Positions 34,314 to 43,893 of a stretch of DNA of 64,000 bases are shown here, piece after piece. How positions within the stretch are numbered: the first letter of the stretch is position 1; each line of letters begins with the position of its first letter. The position numbers and the translations under genes are program-made. The stretch spans positions 2,728,001 to 2,792,000 of the forward strand of contig NZ_CP025815.1 of NCBI RefSeq assembly GCF_003352045.1, written 5' to 3'. This DNA is from Sulfitobacter sp. JL08 (GTDB lineage Bacteria; Pseudomonadota; Alphaproteobacteria; Rhodobacterales; Rhodobacteraceae). The notes below the pieces were generated by a model. That model was given only the letters and a program-made list of their open reading frames with translations. It searched no databases and had not been told where the DNA came from.

Positions 34314-36866
34314 ATGAAAGACGCTGCCCCAGAAACAATTTACCTGAGCGATTATGAACCTTTCGGATATCTTGTGGATGCGGTTCACCTGACCTTTGAT
34401 CTGTCGCCTCATGCCACCAAAGTAGCCAGCCGGATCCAGTTTCGCCCCAATCCCGATGCAAAGGACCGCACGTTCTTCCTGCACGGCGAAGACCTCACGC
34501 TGATCCGCGCCAGCATTGACGGCACCAAAGTCGATCCCGAATGCACGGACGACGGGCTGAGATGCCCCGTTCCGGACGCCCCGTTTATCTGGGAAGCCGA
34601 GGTCGAGATTGATCCGGCCTCAAACACGGCACTGGAGGGCCTTTATCAATCCAGCGGCATGTATTGCACCCAGTGCGAGGCGCAGGGGTTTCGCAAGATC
34701 ACCTACTATCCGGATCGCCCCGACGTGATGTCCGTGTTTACCGTACGCATAAATGGCCCCCACCCCGTTCTGCTGTCCAACGGCAACCCTGTCGGGGCCG
34801 GCGACGGATGGGCCGAATGGCATGATCCGTGGCCCAAACCCGCCTATCTTTTTGCTTTGGTTGCCGGTGATCTGGTGAACCATCCCGATACGTTTACAAC
34901 GATGACTGGAAAAAAGGTCGCGCTGAACATCTGGGTGCGTGCCGATGATCTGCACAAATGTGCGTTTGGCATGGAAGCCCTGAAAAAATCCATGAAGTGG
35001 GACGAAGACGTTTACGGCCGCGAATATGATCTGGACGTATTCAACATCGTGGCGGTGGACGATTTCAACATGGCGGCGATGGAGAACAAGGGGCTGAACA
35101 TCTTCAACTCCTCAGCCGTTCTGGCCAGCCCGGAAACATCGACCGACACAAATTTCGAACGGATCGAAGCGATCATCGCCCATGAATATTTCCACAACTG
35201 GACGGGCAACCGCATCACCTGCCGCGACTGGTTCCAACTGTGCTTGAAAGAAGGATTGACGGTATACCGCGACGCCCAGTTCACGTCCGATGTACGCAGT
35301 GCTCCGGTAAAACGCATCACCGATGTGATTGATCTGCGCGCGCGCCAGTTTCCCGAAGATAACGGTCCGCTGGCGCATCCGGTACGCCCGGAAAGCTTTC
35401 AGGAAATCAACAACTTCTATACCGCAACTGTATACGAAAAAGGCGCCGAGGTGATCGGCATGCTGAAAACACTGGTCGGGGATGAGGCCTATGGCAAGGC
35501 GCTTGATCTTTATTTCAAACGCCATGACGGTGACGCCGCCACGATCGAGGATTGGCTGAAAGTGTTCGAAGATGTCACAGGTCGCGACCTGTCACAGTTC
35601 AAACGCTGGTATTCACAGGCCGGAACACCGCGCCTGTCCGTCGAAGAAGATTTCAAAGATGGGGTTTTTACCCTTACCTTTCAACAGGATACAAAGCCAA
35701 GTTCTACTACGCCCGACCCGCAGCCACAGGTTATTCCCATTGCTGTCGGTCTGCTGGGCCAGAACGGTGACGAGGTACAGGAAACACAGGTTCTGGAAAT
35801 GACGCAGGCGCGCCAGTCCTTTTCCTTCAAAGGGCTTGCCACGCGCCCCGTTGCATCGATCTTGCGCGGCTTTTCGGCGCCGGTCATCCTGTCCCACCCC
35901 GAGGGCGAGGCGCAACGCGGTTTCCTGCTGGCCCATGACACCGACCCATTCAACCGGTGGGAAGCGGGACGCGCCTTGGCGCGCGCCGCCCTGAGCGACA
36001 TGATTCTGAAAGACGCGCCCCCCGACACCACCTTTCTTGCCGGGATGGCGGCCGTGTTGCGCGACGACAGTGTTGACCCGGCAACCCGTGCCCTGATGCT
36101 GGGACTGCCCAGCCAGTCCGATATGGCCACCAGTCTGCACGACACCGGGCATGTGCCTGACCCGCAAGCGATCTGGGCAGCCAGCGAAACGATGAAGCAG
36201 GCTATCTCGCAATATAATCAGGATCTTCTGCCACGACTCTACAGTGAAATGCATATTGACGCCCCCTATTCGCCGGATGCCGATCAGGTCGGCAAACGCG
36301 CGTTGCAGGGGGCTGTTCTTGCACTGATGTCGCGCCTTGACGGTGGCGCGCAGGCGGCGCGGCAGTTCGAATCCGCGGATAATATGACTCAACAATTGTC
36401 GGCTCTTGCCTGTTTGCTGAATTCCGGAAAAGGGATCGCGGAAACACAAGCGTTCTACGACCAGTGGAAACACGACCGTCTGGTGATCGACAAATGGTTC
36501 AGCCTGCAAATCATCCAGTCCACGCCGCACCAGACCGTGGAAATCACGAAGAACCTGACGAAACATGCTGATTTCAATTGGAAAAACCCCAACAGGTTCC
36601 GTGCCACACTGGGTGCTTTGTCAATGCATCACGCAGGGTTTCATCAACAGGACGGCAGCGGGTATGCGCTGCTGGCCGACTGGCTGATCAAACTGGATGC
36701 GGCCAATCCGCAGACAACCGCCCGCATGACCAGCGCGTTCCAGACATGGCGCCGCTATGACAGCAAACGTCAGGATCATGTGCGCGCCCAGCTTGACCGA
36801 ATCGCGGCAACGCCCGATCTGTCGCGCGACACACATGAAATGATCAGCCGGATCAGGGGGGCATGA
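34314..36866 (+). CDS. pepN: Aminopeptidase N (M1 family)
   Basis: Zinc aminopeptidase that removes N-terminal residues from peptides in the cytoplasm. The 850-residue protein has the exopeptidase motif AAMENKG at 254-260 and the zinc motif HEYFH at 290-294 with third ligand Glu313 in LKEGLTVYRD, then the long C-terminal helical domain of the gamma/alpha-proteobacterial PepN subgroup. The start at 34314 follows AAAGG; an in-frame extension of 53 codons is open but not protein-like. The stop overlaps the next gene (ATGA). Peptide uptake genes at 16-23 kb would feed such an enzyme. Confidence 0.95.
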   Translation: MKDAAPETIYLSDYEPFGYLVDAVHLTFDLSPHATKVASRIQFRPNPDAKDRTFFLHGEDLTLIRASIDGTKVDPECTDDGLRCPVPDAPFIWEAEVEIDPASNTALEGLYQSSGMYCTQCEAQGFRKITYYPDRPDVMSVFTVRINGPHPVLLSNGNPVGAGDGWAEWHDPWPKPAYLFALVAGDLVNHPDTFTTMTGKKVALNIWVRADDLHKCAFGMEALKKSMKWDEDVYGREYDLDVFNIVAVDDFNMAAMENKGLNIFNSSAVLASPETSTDTNFERIEAIIAHEYFHNWTGNRITCRDWFQLCLKEGLTVYRDAQFTSDVRSAPVKRITDVIDLRARQFPEDNGPLAHPVRPESFQEINNFYTATVYEKGAEVIGMLKTLVGDEAYGKALDLYFKRHDGDAATIEDWLKVFEDVTGRDLSQFKRWYSQAGTPRLSVEEDFKDGVFTLTFQQDTKPSSTTPDPQPQVIPIAVGLLGQNGDEVQETQVLEMTQARQSFSFKGLATRPVASILRGFSAPVILSHPEGEAQRGFLLAHDTDPFNRWEAGRALARAALSDMILKDAPPDTTFLAGMAAVLRDDSVDPATRALMLGLPSQSDMATSLHDTGHVPDPQAIWAASETMKQAISQYNQDLLPRLYSEMHIDAPYSPDADQVGKRALQGAVLALMSRLDGGAQAARQFESADNMTQQLSALACLLNSGKGIAETQAFYDQWKHDRLVIDKWFSLQIIQSTPHQTVEITKNLTKHADFNWKNPNRFRATLGALSMHHAGFHQQDGSGYALLADWLIKLDAANPQTTARMTSAFQTWRRYDSKRQDHVRAQLDRIAATPDLSRDTHEMISRIRGA

Positions 36867-37300
36867 CACAACCCGCCCCCTTCCGGCATGTCAATTACGG
36901 GCGCAACCACCGCACCGCAACAATCGTGATTGCGATCTATTTCGTCCTGATTGCAGCCGTAATTCTGGTGGATGCGGCATGGTGGCTAATGGCCATTCTG
37001 GCGGCCTTTACTCTGCCGGCGCTGTGGGATCTGTTCACCAACCGCGCGGCGGGTGTCGAACTCGACGAGACAACCCTGTCCTGGTTCACCGGAAAGCGCA
37101 GGGCCGATATGGCGCTGCAGGATATCGACCACATGCGCTTTGACACAAGGCTGGATTTTTCAGTGCGCGTCAGCGCAGTGACGCCGGCACGCAAAAAGAT
37201 CAGACTGCCTTATGAAAGCCTGCCACCACACCAGATATTCGAACAGGCGCTGAGCGCACAGGGGGTGCGGGTCGAACGACATCACTTCTCTCTGATGTGA
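36863..37300 (+). CDS. Two-helix membrane protein, unknown function
   Basis: I do not recognise this 145-residue protein. A basic N-terminus (VNYGRNHRT) is followed by two adjacent hydrophobic segments (about 20-38 and 41-57), and then a soluble ~85-residue beta-rich domain that could be PH-like (LSWFTGKRRADMALQDIDHMRFDTRLDFSV). Expected topology puts both ends in the cytoplasm. Its ATG overlaps the pepN stop, so it is translationally coupled to pepN, and it converges on the transglycosylase gene with a 12-base gap. Confidence 0.7.
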   Translation: MTQPAPFRHVNYGRNHRTATIVIAIYFVLIAAVILVDAAWWLMAILAAFTLPALWDLFTNRAAGVELDETTLSWFTGKRRADMALQDIDHMRFDTRLDFSVRVSAVTPARKKIRLPYESLPPHQIFEQALSAQGVRVERHHFSLM

Positions 37301-37312
37301 ATGCCCGGCAGA

Positions 37313-37984
37313 TCAGCGATCGCCACCCGTGCCCGTGCGTTCACGCGGACGCACGGACTGAAGCGGGCGGCAATAGGTTTGTTTGCCGAGCCATGCCTGC
37401 ATGTCAGCGCGCTTGTTGGCATTGCGCATCGGCCCCCAATCGGCAGCGACACCGCCCCAGCGCCCGCCTTTGGTTGCAACGACACCGTCACGCGGCACCG
37501 TCACGGCCATGATCCGAACCGCGCAACTGACATTGGATGCGCCGTCTTTCAGGTCCTGCCCCGAACGGGCAGCGCAACCATATCCCCGCGCGGTCGATGG
37601 CTGGATTTGCAGCAATCCGAACCAGCGCCCGCCGCCGCCCACGGCATAGGGCCTGTAGGTGCTTTCATGTTTCGCCAGCGCAGACAGAAACCCGACCCAG
37701 AATGCCTGCCGCTGGGCCAGATCCGCCTCCGGATAGGCGGGGCACCAGTCTTTGATATCAACGGGTTCCGATTGCGCGAGCGCCGCACCATGCGTTCTAA
37801 GCGCCGCCAGCGCGCCCCGTGTCCAGATATCTGACCCTTGTTGGTATTCCCAACGGGTCCGCGGTAGATTCGCTTCACGTACCAGCGGGCGCACCAACCC
37901 ATCCTCTGTCGACGCCAGCAACGGCGCTGTCGATGCCAGCCCCAAAGCACCGGCAATGACCAGATAAAGAACGCGTTCAATCAT
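37313..37984 (-). CDS. Lytic transglycosylase (SLT domain), exported
   Basis: Cleaves the glycan strands of peptidoglycan with formation of 1,6-anhydro ends. The 223-residue protein has a signal peptide (hydrophobic 4-24), then the catalytic Glu107 in LAKHESTYRPYA, the GLLQI motif at 123-127, and cysteines at 81, 137 and 154 that could form disulfides after export. Short length suggests a stand-alone SLT domain. The ATG at 37984 is the first that gives a signal peptide. Its nearest neighbour upstream is divergent. Confidence 0.85.
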   Translation of the reverse strand: MIERVLYLVIAGALGLASTAPLLASTEDGLVRPLVREANLPRTRWEYQQGSDIWTRGALAALRTHGAALAQSEPVDIKDWCPAYPEADLAQRQAFWVGFLSALAKHESTYRPYAVGGGGRWFGLLQIQPSTARGYGCAARSGQDLKDGASNVSCAVRIMAVTVPRDGVVATKGGRWGGVAADWGPMRNANKRADMQAWLGKQTYCRPLQSVRPRERTGTGGDR

Positions 37985-38156
37985 CAACGCCAGTATTCCC
38001 TTGTCCGCAGGGCAGCGCAATTGAAAACCCGGGCAGGTCAACCGCCCTTTCAATTGCCAGATATCACCCCAGTTGCGCCTTTTTTAGGCCTGATTGCACA
38101 GGCAAAACCCTGCCCTGTACCCAGTTAAGATTATCAATGAGTTGGATGTTACCGAA

Positions 38157-39470
38157 ATGCGCGATCTAAGGCTTAGTTTTTCTGTTTTGCGCAATGCAAT
38201 TGCGCCGGTTTCCGCTTGTATGGAAACTGCAAAAGCCGCGATGCCCGCCCGAAACCGGGCGGCACAACCTGTTTGCCACAGTGCAGAACCCATCGACTTT
38301 CAGGTCAAGCGCAACATTGCCGATCATCTGAACATTCCCGTTGTCGAAGCAACATCGGAACATGCCGAACGCACGGCGTTTCAGAACAAGGGCCAGAAAC
38401 TGGCGCGACAGGAAGACTGGGAAACGCTGTCGCAGCTGATTTTCGATGCCGATCAGACCCGTGCGAAAACACGCGGCGGCATGCCGGTTGCCGATCTGTT
38501 GATGTACGGGGCGCGGGCCGATGTTGTTCTTGCCGCCGAACATGCCTTGTTTGACGGGAAACCCGCCAGCGGCGCACCTATTCTTGATGGCATCGAAGCG
38601 CTGGAACAGGTGCTGGACGAACATCCAGACAATTATCCGGTCGCCCTGATTGTCGCGCACGCACATTTGGATATGGGGTGGGCGTGGCGCGGTACAGGCT
38701 GGCTGACCGAACTCAAACCGCAAAACCGCGAGGCGTTCGCCGCCCATTTTGACCGCGCAACCGGAATTCTGAACCAGTTTTCCGGTCTGGAACCGCTTAG
38801 CCCCGCGCTTGCTGCGGCGCGCTGTGCGTTGCTGGCAGGCTATCCCAATTCCCGCACCCGCGTCGCGGACGATTACGAAGCGCTGATTGATCTTGATCCG
38901 AAAAACCCGCACCACATGCGTGCCATGGGCAACCATCTGCTGCCCCGCTGGTTCGGATCACTGGCCCAGCTGGAACTTGAGGCCCGTCGCACCGCGTCGC
39001 GCACCATCGATATCTGGGGCGCTGGCGCCTATACGTGGTCGTATTTCGATGCTGTCGTGATCGACGATGCCGCTTGCGCACAGGTCGAGGTGGAATTCTT
39101 CATTGAAGGGCTGCATGACATTCTGGCCCACGCCCCCGACCAGCACACCGTGAACCTGCTGGCCGCCTATTGCGCGGTTGCCGTTCGCGCCGGATGCGGC
39201 AGCGCGGACGAGGTGGACCTGGTGCGTCATCAACTGATCGATTGCGCCGATTGGATCATTCGCGACCATATGACAGAAATCCATCCACTGGTCTGGGCTC
39301 ATGCCACCACCGGCTTTGACAACTCGGCACGGGTGCGTTCCATGCGCAATTTTGCCGAACACGGACGCCGCAACGCGCTGGACGTGATTGCCACATTGTT
39401 CCGCGATGATATCGCCCGCGGGCATCAGGTGACCTTTACACCCTCTGGTCCGATGGTCAGCGCCGCCTGA
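38157..39470 (+). CDS. Unrecognised 437-residue alpha-helical protein
   Basis: No family recognised. The chain is rich in Ala/Leu/Glu helices with repeat-like spacing (EALEQVLDEHPDNYPVALIV, YEALIDLDPKNPHHMRAMG), which recalls TPR proteins without clear repeats. The middle carries Trp/Gly-rich segments (MGWAWRGTGWLTEL, IDIWGAGAYTWSYFD). No signal peptide or membrane helix is evident. Start choice is uncertain: the ATG at 38157 is one of several, and the frame remains open upstream to 38094. Gene-like codon use over the full length and the clean gap before gatB support a real gene. Confidence 0.65.
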   Translation: MRDLRLSFSVLRNAIAPVSACMETAKAAMPARNRAAQPVCHSAEPIDFQVKRNIADHLNIPVVEATSEHAERTAFQNKGQKLARQEDWETLSQLIFDADQTRAKTRGGMPVADLLMYGARADVVLAAEHALFDGKPASGAPILDGIEALEQVLDEHPDNYPVALIVAHAHLDMGWAWRGTGWLTELKPQNREAFAAHFDRATGILNQFSGLEPLSPALAAARCALLAGYPNSRTRVADDYEALIDLDPKNPHHMRAMGNHLLPRWFGSLAQLELEARRTASRTIDIWGAGAYTWSYFDAVVIDDAACAQVEVEFFIEGLHDILAHAPDQHTVNLLAAYCAVAVRAGCGSADEVDLVRHQLIDCADWIIRDHMTEIHPLVWAHATTGFDNSARVRSMRNFAEHGRRNALDVIATLFRDDIARGHQVTFTPSGPMVSAA

Positions 39471-39535
39471 CCGCTCTTGCCCTGATGCGCGCCCTGCCCT
39501 AGAACCCACATCGTTGCGAGATGATGAGGCAGACC

Positions 39536-41047
39536 ATGCTGGACCACACCTACGAGGCCCCGACCCCCAAACGGATAGCCGGTGCCAAACACGACTGGGA
39601 ACTGGTGATCGGGATGGAGGTGCACGCCCAGGTCACCTCGAACGCGAAACTGTTTTCCGGCGCGTCCACCAAATTCGGGGCGGAACCCAATGCCAATGTG
39701 GCCTTTGTGGATGCCGCGATGCCGGGCATGCTGCCGGTGATCAACCGATTCTGTGTCGAACAGGCGGTGCGCACCGGGTTGGGCCTGAACGCGCATATCA
39801 ACCTGAATTCAGCCTTTGACCGCAAGAACTACTTTTATCCCGATCTGCCGCAGGGCTATCAGATTTCGCAATTGTATCACCCCATCGTAGGCGAGGGCGA
39901 AGTGCTGGTGGAAATGGGCGAAGGCAAGGCGCGTCTGGTCCGGGTAGAGCGCATCCATCTGGAACAGGATGCCGGAAAATCGATCCACGACATGGATCCG
40001 AACATGTCTTTCGTCGATCTGAACCGCACCGGCGTGGCGCTGATGGAAATCGTCAGCCGGCCCGATATTCGCGGCCCCGAAGAGGCCGCAGCCTATATCA
40101 CCAAACTGCGCCAGATCCTGCGCTATCTGGGAACGTGTAACGGAGATATGCAATCGGGCGCGATGCGTGCGGACGTGAACGTATCGATTTGCCTGCCCGG
40201 CCAATACGAAAAATACATGGAAACACAGGATTTTTCGCATCTGGGCACGCGTTGTGAAATCAAGAACATGAACTCGATGCGGTTTATCCAACAAGCCATC
40301 GAAGTCGAGGCCCGCCGGCAGATCGCCATCGTCGAAGCCGGTGGCAAGGTCGATCAGGAAACCCGCCTTTATGATCCGGACAAGGGCGAAACCCGTTCAA
40401 TGCGGTCCAAGGAAGAGGCGCATGATTATCGCTACTTCCCCGACCCCGACCTGTTGCCTTTGGACATCGAACAAAGCTGGGTGGACGAAATCAAGGCGGG
40501 CCTGCCCGAACTGCCCGATGCAAAGAAGGCAAGGTTCATCACTGAATTCGGCCTGTCCGATTACGATGCATCGGTTCTGACCGCCGATGTCGAAGCCGCG
40601 GCCTTTTTCGAAAAAACCGCAGACGGGCGCGACGGGAAAATGGCCGCGAACTGGGTCATCAACGAACTGTTCGGTCGGTTGAAAAAAGATGACCGCGACA
40701 TTGACGCAAGCCCTGTCAGCCCGGATCAGCTGGGCGGCATTATCACGCTGATTTCCAAGGGCGACATCAGCGGCAAGATCGCCAAGGAAGTCTTTGAAAT
40801 CGCCTACACGACAGGTCGCGATCCGGTCGAGATCGTCGAGACGGAAGGGATGAAGCAGGTCACGGACACAGGCGCCATCGAAGCGGCTGTGGATGCCGTG
40901 ATTGCCGATAACCCTGCGCAGGTCGAAAAGGCCAAGGCCAATCCGAAACTTGCAGGCTGGTTCGTGGGTCAGGTGATGAAGGCAACCGGCGGCAAGGCCA
41001 ATCCGGCGGCGGTGAACAAACTGGTCAGCGAAAAACTGGGCCTGTGA
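39536..41047 (+). CDS. gatB: Asp/Glu-tRNA amidotransferase subunit B
   Basis: Kinase subunit of GatCAB, which converts Glu-tRNA(Gln) or Asp-tRNA(Asn) to the amidated form; it activates the misacylated tRNA and binds its elbow. The 503-residue protein has [17 protein letters not shown] near residue 27, [20 protein letters not shown], the [17 protein letters not shown] block and RCEIKNMNS, then the helical YqeY-like tail. GAGG six bases upstream sets the start. gatA and gatC are not adjacent. Confidence 0.96.
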   Translation: MLDHTYEAPTPKRIAGAKHDWELVIGMEVHAQVTSNAKLFSGASTKFGAEPNANVAFVDAAMPGMLPVINRFCVEQAVRTGLGLNAHINLNSAFDRKNYFYPDLPQGYQISQLYHPIVGEGEVLVEMGEGKARLVRVERIHLEQDAGKSIHDMDPNMSFVDLNRTGVALMEIVSRPDIRGPEEAAAYITKLRQILRYLGTCNGDMQSGAMRADVNVSICLPGQYEKYMETQDFSHLGTRCEIKNMNSMRFIQQAIEVEARRQIAIVEAGGKVDQETRLYDPDKGETRSMRSKEEAHDYRYFPDPDLLPLDIEQSWVDEIKAGLPELPDAKKARFITEFGLSDYDASVLTADVEAAAFFEKTADGRDGKMAANWVINELFGRLKKDDRDIDASPVSPDQLGGIITLISKGDISGKIAKEVFEIAYTTGRDPVEIVETEGMKQVTDTGAIEAAVDAVIADNPAQVEKAKANPKLAGWFVGQVMKATGGKANPAAVNKLVSEKLGL

Positions 41048-41126
41048 TCGGACAGGGCACCGCAAACACTTGGCGCATGCAGCACCGTTTGCTATGACGC
41101 CGTTCTATCCCTTCAAGGCTTAACCC

Positions 41127-41597
41127 ATGCCCCACTACGAGTACAAAGTTGTTCCTGCCCCGACCAAAGGCCTTAAGGCGCGCGGGTTGAAAACGCCTGA
41201 ATCGCGGTTTGCAAATGCGTTACAGCACCTGATGAACGACATGGGCAGCGACGGATGGGAATTTCAGCGGGCCGAAACCCTGCCCAGCCGCGAACGCAGT
41301 GGATTGACCAGCTCTGTCACGACCTATCGCAACGTGCTGGTGTTTCGTCGTGCGCGTTCCGGTGATCTGGAAGAGTTCAAACCGGTTGTGCTGAAAATGG
41401 CTGACGACGCGGAAGTCGCGGCGCCAGAACCCGTGACGCCCGCAGAGCCCGAGGTTGCACAAGACCCGGAAAGGCCGGCAGGACAGCCGGGCGCGACCAA
41501 GATGCTAAGCGACAATGGCGTCGAAGAACTGTCGGAAGTCGCGGGCATGACCGAAGCCCTGAAAAAACGCGCCGGTCAGAAAAAACCTGCTGAATAA
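41127..41597 (+). CDS. DUF4177 domain protein
   Basis: The 156-residue product starts with a DUF4177-like domain (MPHYEYKVVPAP, then MGSDGWEFQRAETLPS and TTYRNVLVFRRA), a small conserved fold of unknown role. The second half is an acidic, Pro/Glu/Ala-rich linker (AAPEPVTPAEPEVAQDPE) and a short helical end, so it is probably a cytoplasmic adaptor-like protein. It converges on bolA with 7 bases between stops. Domain call is by pattern only. Confidence 0.68.
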   Translation: MPHYEYKVVPAPTKGLKARGLKTPESRFANALQHLMNDMGSDGWEFQRAETLPSRERSGLTSSVTTYRNVLVFRRARSGDLEEFKPVVLKMADDAEVAAPEPVTPAEPEVAQDPERPAGQPGATKMLSDNGVEELSEVAGMTEALKKRAGQKKPAE

Positions 41598-41604
41598 AGC
41601 CTGT

Positions 41605-41898
41605 CTAGACGCCGATATCCAACGCCAGTGCGTGAATACGCGCAATAAGCGCAGGCCCAAGCGCGGCATGAACCGCCCGGTGACGCGCCACCCGCGATTG
41701 CCCCTTGAATGCGTCGGCGCGGATCATCACATTGAAATGGCTCTGCCCGCCTTCCTGATATCCACTGTGGCCGCGATGCGCCTCGCTGTCATCCACAACC
41801 TCAAGCGCGGTGGGCGAAAAGGTCTGTTCAAGGCGATCGTGGATTTCATCCCGCACCAGAACCGGCACAACGCCAGCTGCATCCAATTTATCTGTCAT
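41605..41898 (-). CDS. bolA: BolA family protein
   Basis: BolA-fold protein; partners of monothiol glutaredoxins in iron-sulfur trafficking, or transcription effectors. The 97-residue protein has the family core LEVVDDSEAHRGHSGYQEGGQSHFNVMIRADAF with the conserved His residues that help bind the Fe-S cluster, and the helix-turn SRVARHRAVHAALGP. It is divergent from the J-domain gene across 77 bases. Which BolA subtype (BolA1/BolA3/IbaG) it is cannot be settled. Confidence 0.88.
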   Translation of the reverse strand: MTDKLDAAGVVPVLVRDEIHDRLEQTFSPTALEVVDDSEAHRGHSGYQEGGQSHFNVMIRADAFKGQSRVARHRAVHAALGPALIARIHALALDIGV

Positions 41899-41975
41899 TT
41901 TTTGAACCTGACCCCTTCAATCTGACTGTGTTTACTTTAAACTCTCTGGGCCGAGTCGGAAAGAGGACCACGAAA

Positions 41976-42602
41976 ATGAACAAGAACGATCCGTTTGGAT
42001 TTGACATGTCTGTGTCTTCGGCCAAGAAGAAAAATCCGCGGGGCCGCCGCGGAATGTCGGGTGCCTCTGAAACATCGGTCCGTCTGTGCGAACATGAAGG
42101 CTGCGAAGAGCCGGGAAAATACCGTGCGCCCAAAGCACCGGATGTTCTGGACGATTATTTCTGGTTCTGCCAACAGCACGTGCGCGAATACAATCTGAAA
42201 TGGAATTTCTTCCACGGCACGACCGAGGCTGAAATCAATGCGCAGCAATCCAAGGACAAGGTTTGGGAACGTGAAACCAAACCGATGAAAGACCCCGAGG
42301 CGCGCGCCTGGGCACGTTTGGGCATTGAAGACCCGCATCAGGTTCTGGGTGCGAATGCCACGCAGAACCCCGGCAAAGGGGTCAGCAACAGCCGCAAACT
42401 GCCGCCCACCGAACGCCGCGCCGTCGAAATTCTGGAAGCCAAGGATCACTGGACAAAGACCGAGGTTCGCAAAGCCTACAAGGCGCTGATCAAGGTCTTG
42501 CACCCGGATATGAACGGGGGTGATCGCAGCCAGGAAGAACAGTTGCAGGAAGTCGTCTGGGCATGGGATCAGCTAAAGGTCAGCCGTAACTTCAAAGACT
42601 GA
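41976..42602 (+). CDS. J-domain protein with N-terminal Cys/His cluster
   Basis: A 208-residue cytoplasmic DnaJ-like protein. The J domain is C-terminal (about 155-208) with the HPD tripeptide at 176-178 in [13 protein letters not shown], so it should stimulate a DnaK-type ATPase. The N-terminal part has Cys38, Cys43, Cys65 and His68, a plausible zinc site, and a basic low-complexity start ([13 protein letters not shown]). The ATG at 41976 follows AAAGAGGA; a GTG 16 codons earlier is open but lacks a ribosome site. It lies just upstream of cobS, an association also seen in related bacteria, so it may help assemble the CobN/S/T chelatase; that is inference. Confidence 0.85.
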   Translation: MNKNDPFGFDMSVSSAKKKNPRGRRGMSGASETSVRLCEHEGCEEPGKYRAPKAPDVLDDYFWFCQQHVREYNLKWNFFHGTTEAEINAQQSKDKVWERETKPMKDPEARAWARLGIEDPHQVLGANATQNPGKGVSNSRKLPPTERRAVEILEAKDHWTKTEVRKAYKALIKVLHPDMNGGDRSQEEQLQEVVWAWDQLKVSRNFKD

Positions 42603-42612
42603 TAACCGGCCT

Positions 42613-42627
42613 GCGCCCACCGGGCGC
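42613..42627 (+). terminator. Weak hairpin after the J-domain gene
   Basis: GCGCCC, loop ACC, GGGCGC forms a 6-bp stem eleven bases after the stop, with no good T-run (TTGGCTGACC). It may only stabilise the 3' end. The rest of the 203-bp gap to cobS holds another inverted repeat (GGATCG ... CGATCC, 42649-42671) and the leader hairpin listed separately. I looked for a cobalamin-riboswitch box and did not see one. Confidence 0.3.
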
Positions 42628-42770
42628 TTGGCTGACCTGTACAGTTCGGGATCGTCACACTACGGCGATCCTTATGGGGGCACCCCTTGCGGGGACAGCG
42701 TTATTTTCCACCCCCCTTCCCCTTGCCCTGCTTCGCGATATGTTGCACCACGGAAACTGCACAAATGACG

Positions 42771-42801
42771 CCCCGTTCCGGGGATATTTTACAAGGATAA
42801 G
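42771..42801 (+). promoter_or_regulatory. Leader hairpin plus ATATTTT / AAGGATAAG motif before cobS
   Basis: CCCCG-TTC-CGGGG (42771-42783) is followed at once by ATATTTTA and CAAGGATAAG, which includes the cobS ribosome site. The same arrangement, hairpin then TATTT then A-rich purine run, occurs before pepP at 45771-45810. It looks like a recurring leader element that could act as a terminator for the gene before and an initiation region for the gene after. Confidence 0.55.
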
Positions 42802-42805
42802 ACAG

Positions 42806-43792
42806 ATGGCGGACGGCTCGATCGATATCAATGCAAAACCGACCGAGACGATTTCGGTGCGCGATGTATTCGGCATCGACACAGACATGACCGTCAAAGG
42901 GTTTTCGGATACATCCGATCGGGTTCCGCTACTGGACAGCACCTATAAATTCGATCCAGATACCACGCTGGCCATTCTTGCGGGGTTTTCACACAACCGG
43001 CGTGTGATGATCCAAGGCTATCACGGCACCGGAAAATCCACCCATATCGAACAGGTCGCCGCGCGGCTGAACTGGCCCACGGTACGGGTGAATCTGGATA
43101 GCCACATCAGCCGGATCGATCTGATCGGCAAAGACGCGATCAAACTGCGCGACGGCGTTCAGGTGACAGAATTTCAAGAAGGCATCCTGCCATGGGCGCT
43201 GCGCACACCAACGGCCATCGTGTTCGATGAATATGATGCCGGCCGCGCAGACGTGATGTTCGTGATCCAGCGCGTGCTGGAAGTTGACGGAAAACTGACC
43301 CTGCTGGACCAGAACAAGGTGCTGGACCCGCACCCCTATTTCCGCCTGTTTGCCACTGCCAACACTGTTGGTCTGGGCGATACAACCGGGCTTTATCATG
43401 GCACACAACAGATCAACCAGGGCCAGATGGACCGCTGGTCACTGGTGGCAACGCTGAATTATCTGAGCATCGAGGCCGAAACCGCCATCGTTCTGGCGAA
43501 GAACCCGCATTACAACAGCGACAAGGGTCGCAAGACGATCAAACAGATGGTCACAGTCGCCGATCTGACGCGCACCGCCTTCATGTCGGGCGATCTGAGC
43601 ACGGTCATGTCACCGCGCACTGTGATTGCCTGGGCGCAGAATGCCGAAATTTTCCGCAATGTCGGCTATGCGTTTCGCCTGTCGTTCCTGAACAAATGCG
43701 ACGAACTGGAACGCCAGACCGTGGCCGAGTTCTACCAGCGCCTGTTCGACGAGGAACTGCCCGAAAGCGCGGCCAGCGCGAGCCTGGGATGA
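42806..43792 (+). CDS. cobS: Cobaltochelatase subunit CobS (AAA+ ATPase)
   Basis: AAA+ motor of the aerobic CobNST cobaltochelatase, which inserts cobalt into hydrogenobyrinate a,c-diamide. The 328-residue protein has Walker A GYHGTGKS at 71-78, Walker B IVFDEYD at 138-144 and a sensor region [17 protein letters not shown] seven bases before the ATG sets the start; an open in-frame extension of 44 codons upstream runs through the leader hairpin and is rejected. The stop overlaps a 34-codon ORF, which in turn overlaps cobT. cobN is not in the window. Confidence 0.94.
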   Translation: MADGSIDINAKPTETISVRDVFGIDTDMTVKGFSDTSDRVPLLDSTYKFDPDTTLAILAGFSHNRRVMIQGYHGTGKSTHIEQVAARLNWPTVRVNLDSHISRIDLIGKDAIKLRDGVQVTEFQEGILPWALRTPTAIVFDEYDAGRADVMFVIQRVLEVDGKLTLLDQNKVLDPHPYFRLFATANTVGLGDTTGLYHGTQQINQGQMDRWSLVATLNYLSIEAETAIVLAKNPHYNSDKGRKTIKQMVTVADLTRTAFMSGDLSTVMSPRTVIAWAQNAEIFRNVGYAFRLSFLNKCDELERQTVAEFYQRLFDEELPESAASASLG

Positions 43793-43893
43793 CGCGATTT
43801 GCGCGCATGATACCAGCGCTGCCGCGCACCGTCATTGACGCATCGGGGCCCGTAGCGACGGGTGCCCGTTTTACATACCGGCCCGGAAGATGA
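43789..43893 (+). CDS. 34-codon ORF coupled to both cobS and cobT
   Basis: A small frame starts at an ATG overlapping the cobS stop (ATGA) and ends at a TGA overlapping the cobT start (ATGA). It fills the whole 97-base gap exactly. The 34-residue product is basic, with [18 protein letters not shown] and an Arg-rich end, and shows no known domain. Its ribosome site is weak (GAG six bases upstream), so it would rely on coupling from cobS. It may act mainly to carry ribosomes from cobS to cobT, whose own start has no well-placed ribosome site, or encode a real micropeptide. Confidence 0.5.
   Translation: MTRFARMIPALPRTVIDASGPVATGARFTYRPGR

Noticed and set aside
42674-42805. 44-codon N-terminal extension of cobS
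   Set aside because: It crosses the leader hairpin and precedes the good ribosome site AAGGAT; the CobS family begins at the later ATG.
42603-42805. Possible cobalamin riboswitch before cobS
   Set aside because: No B12-box-like sequence or multi-stem layout was found; only short hairpins.
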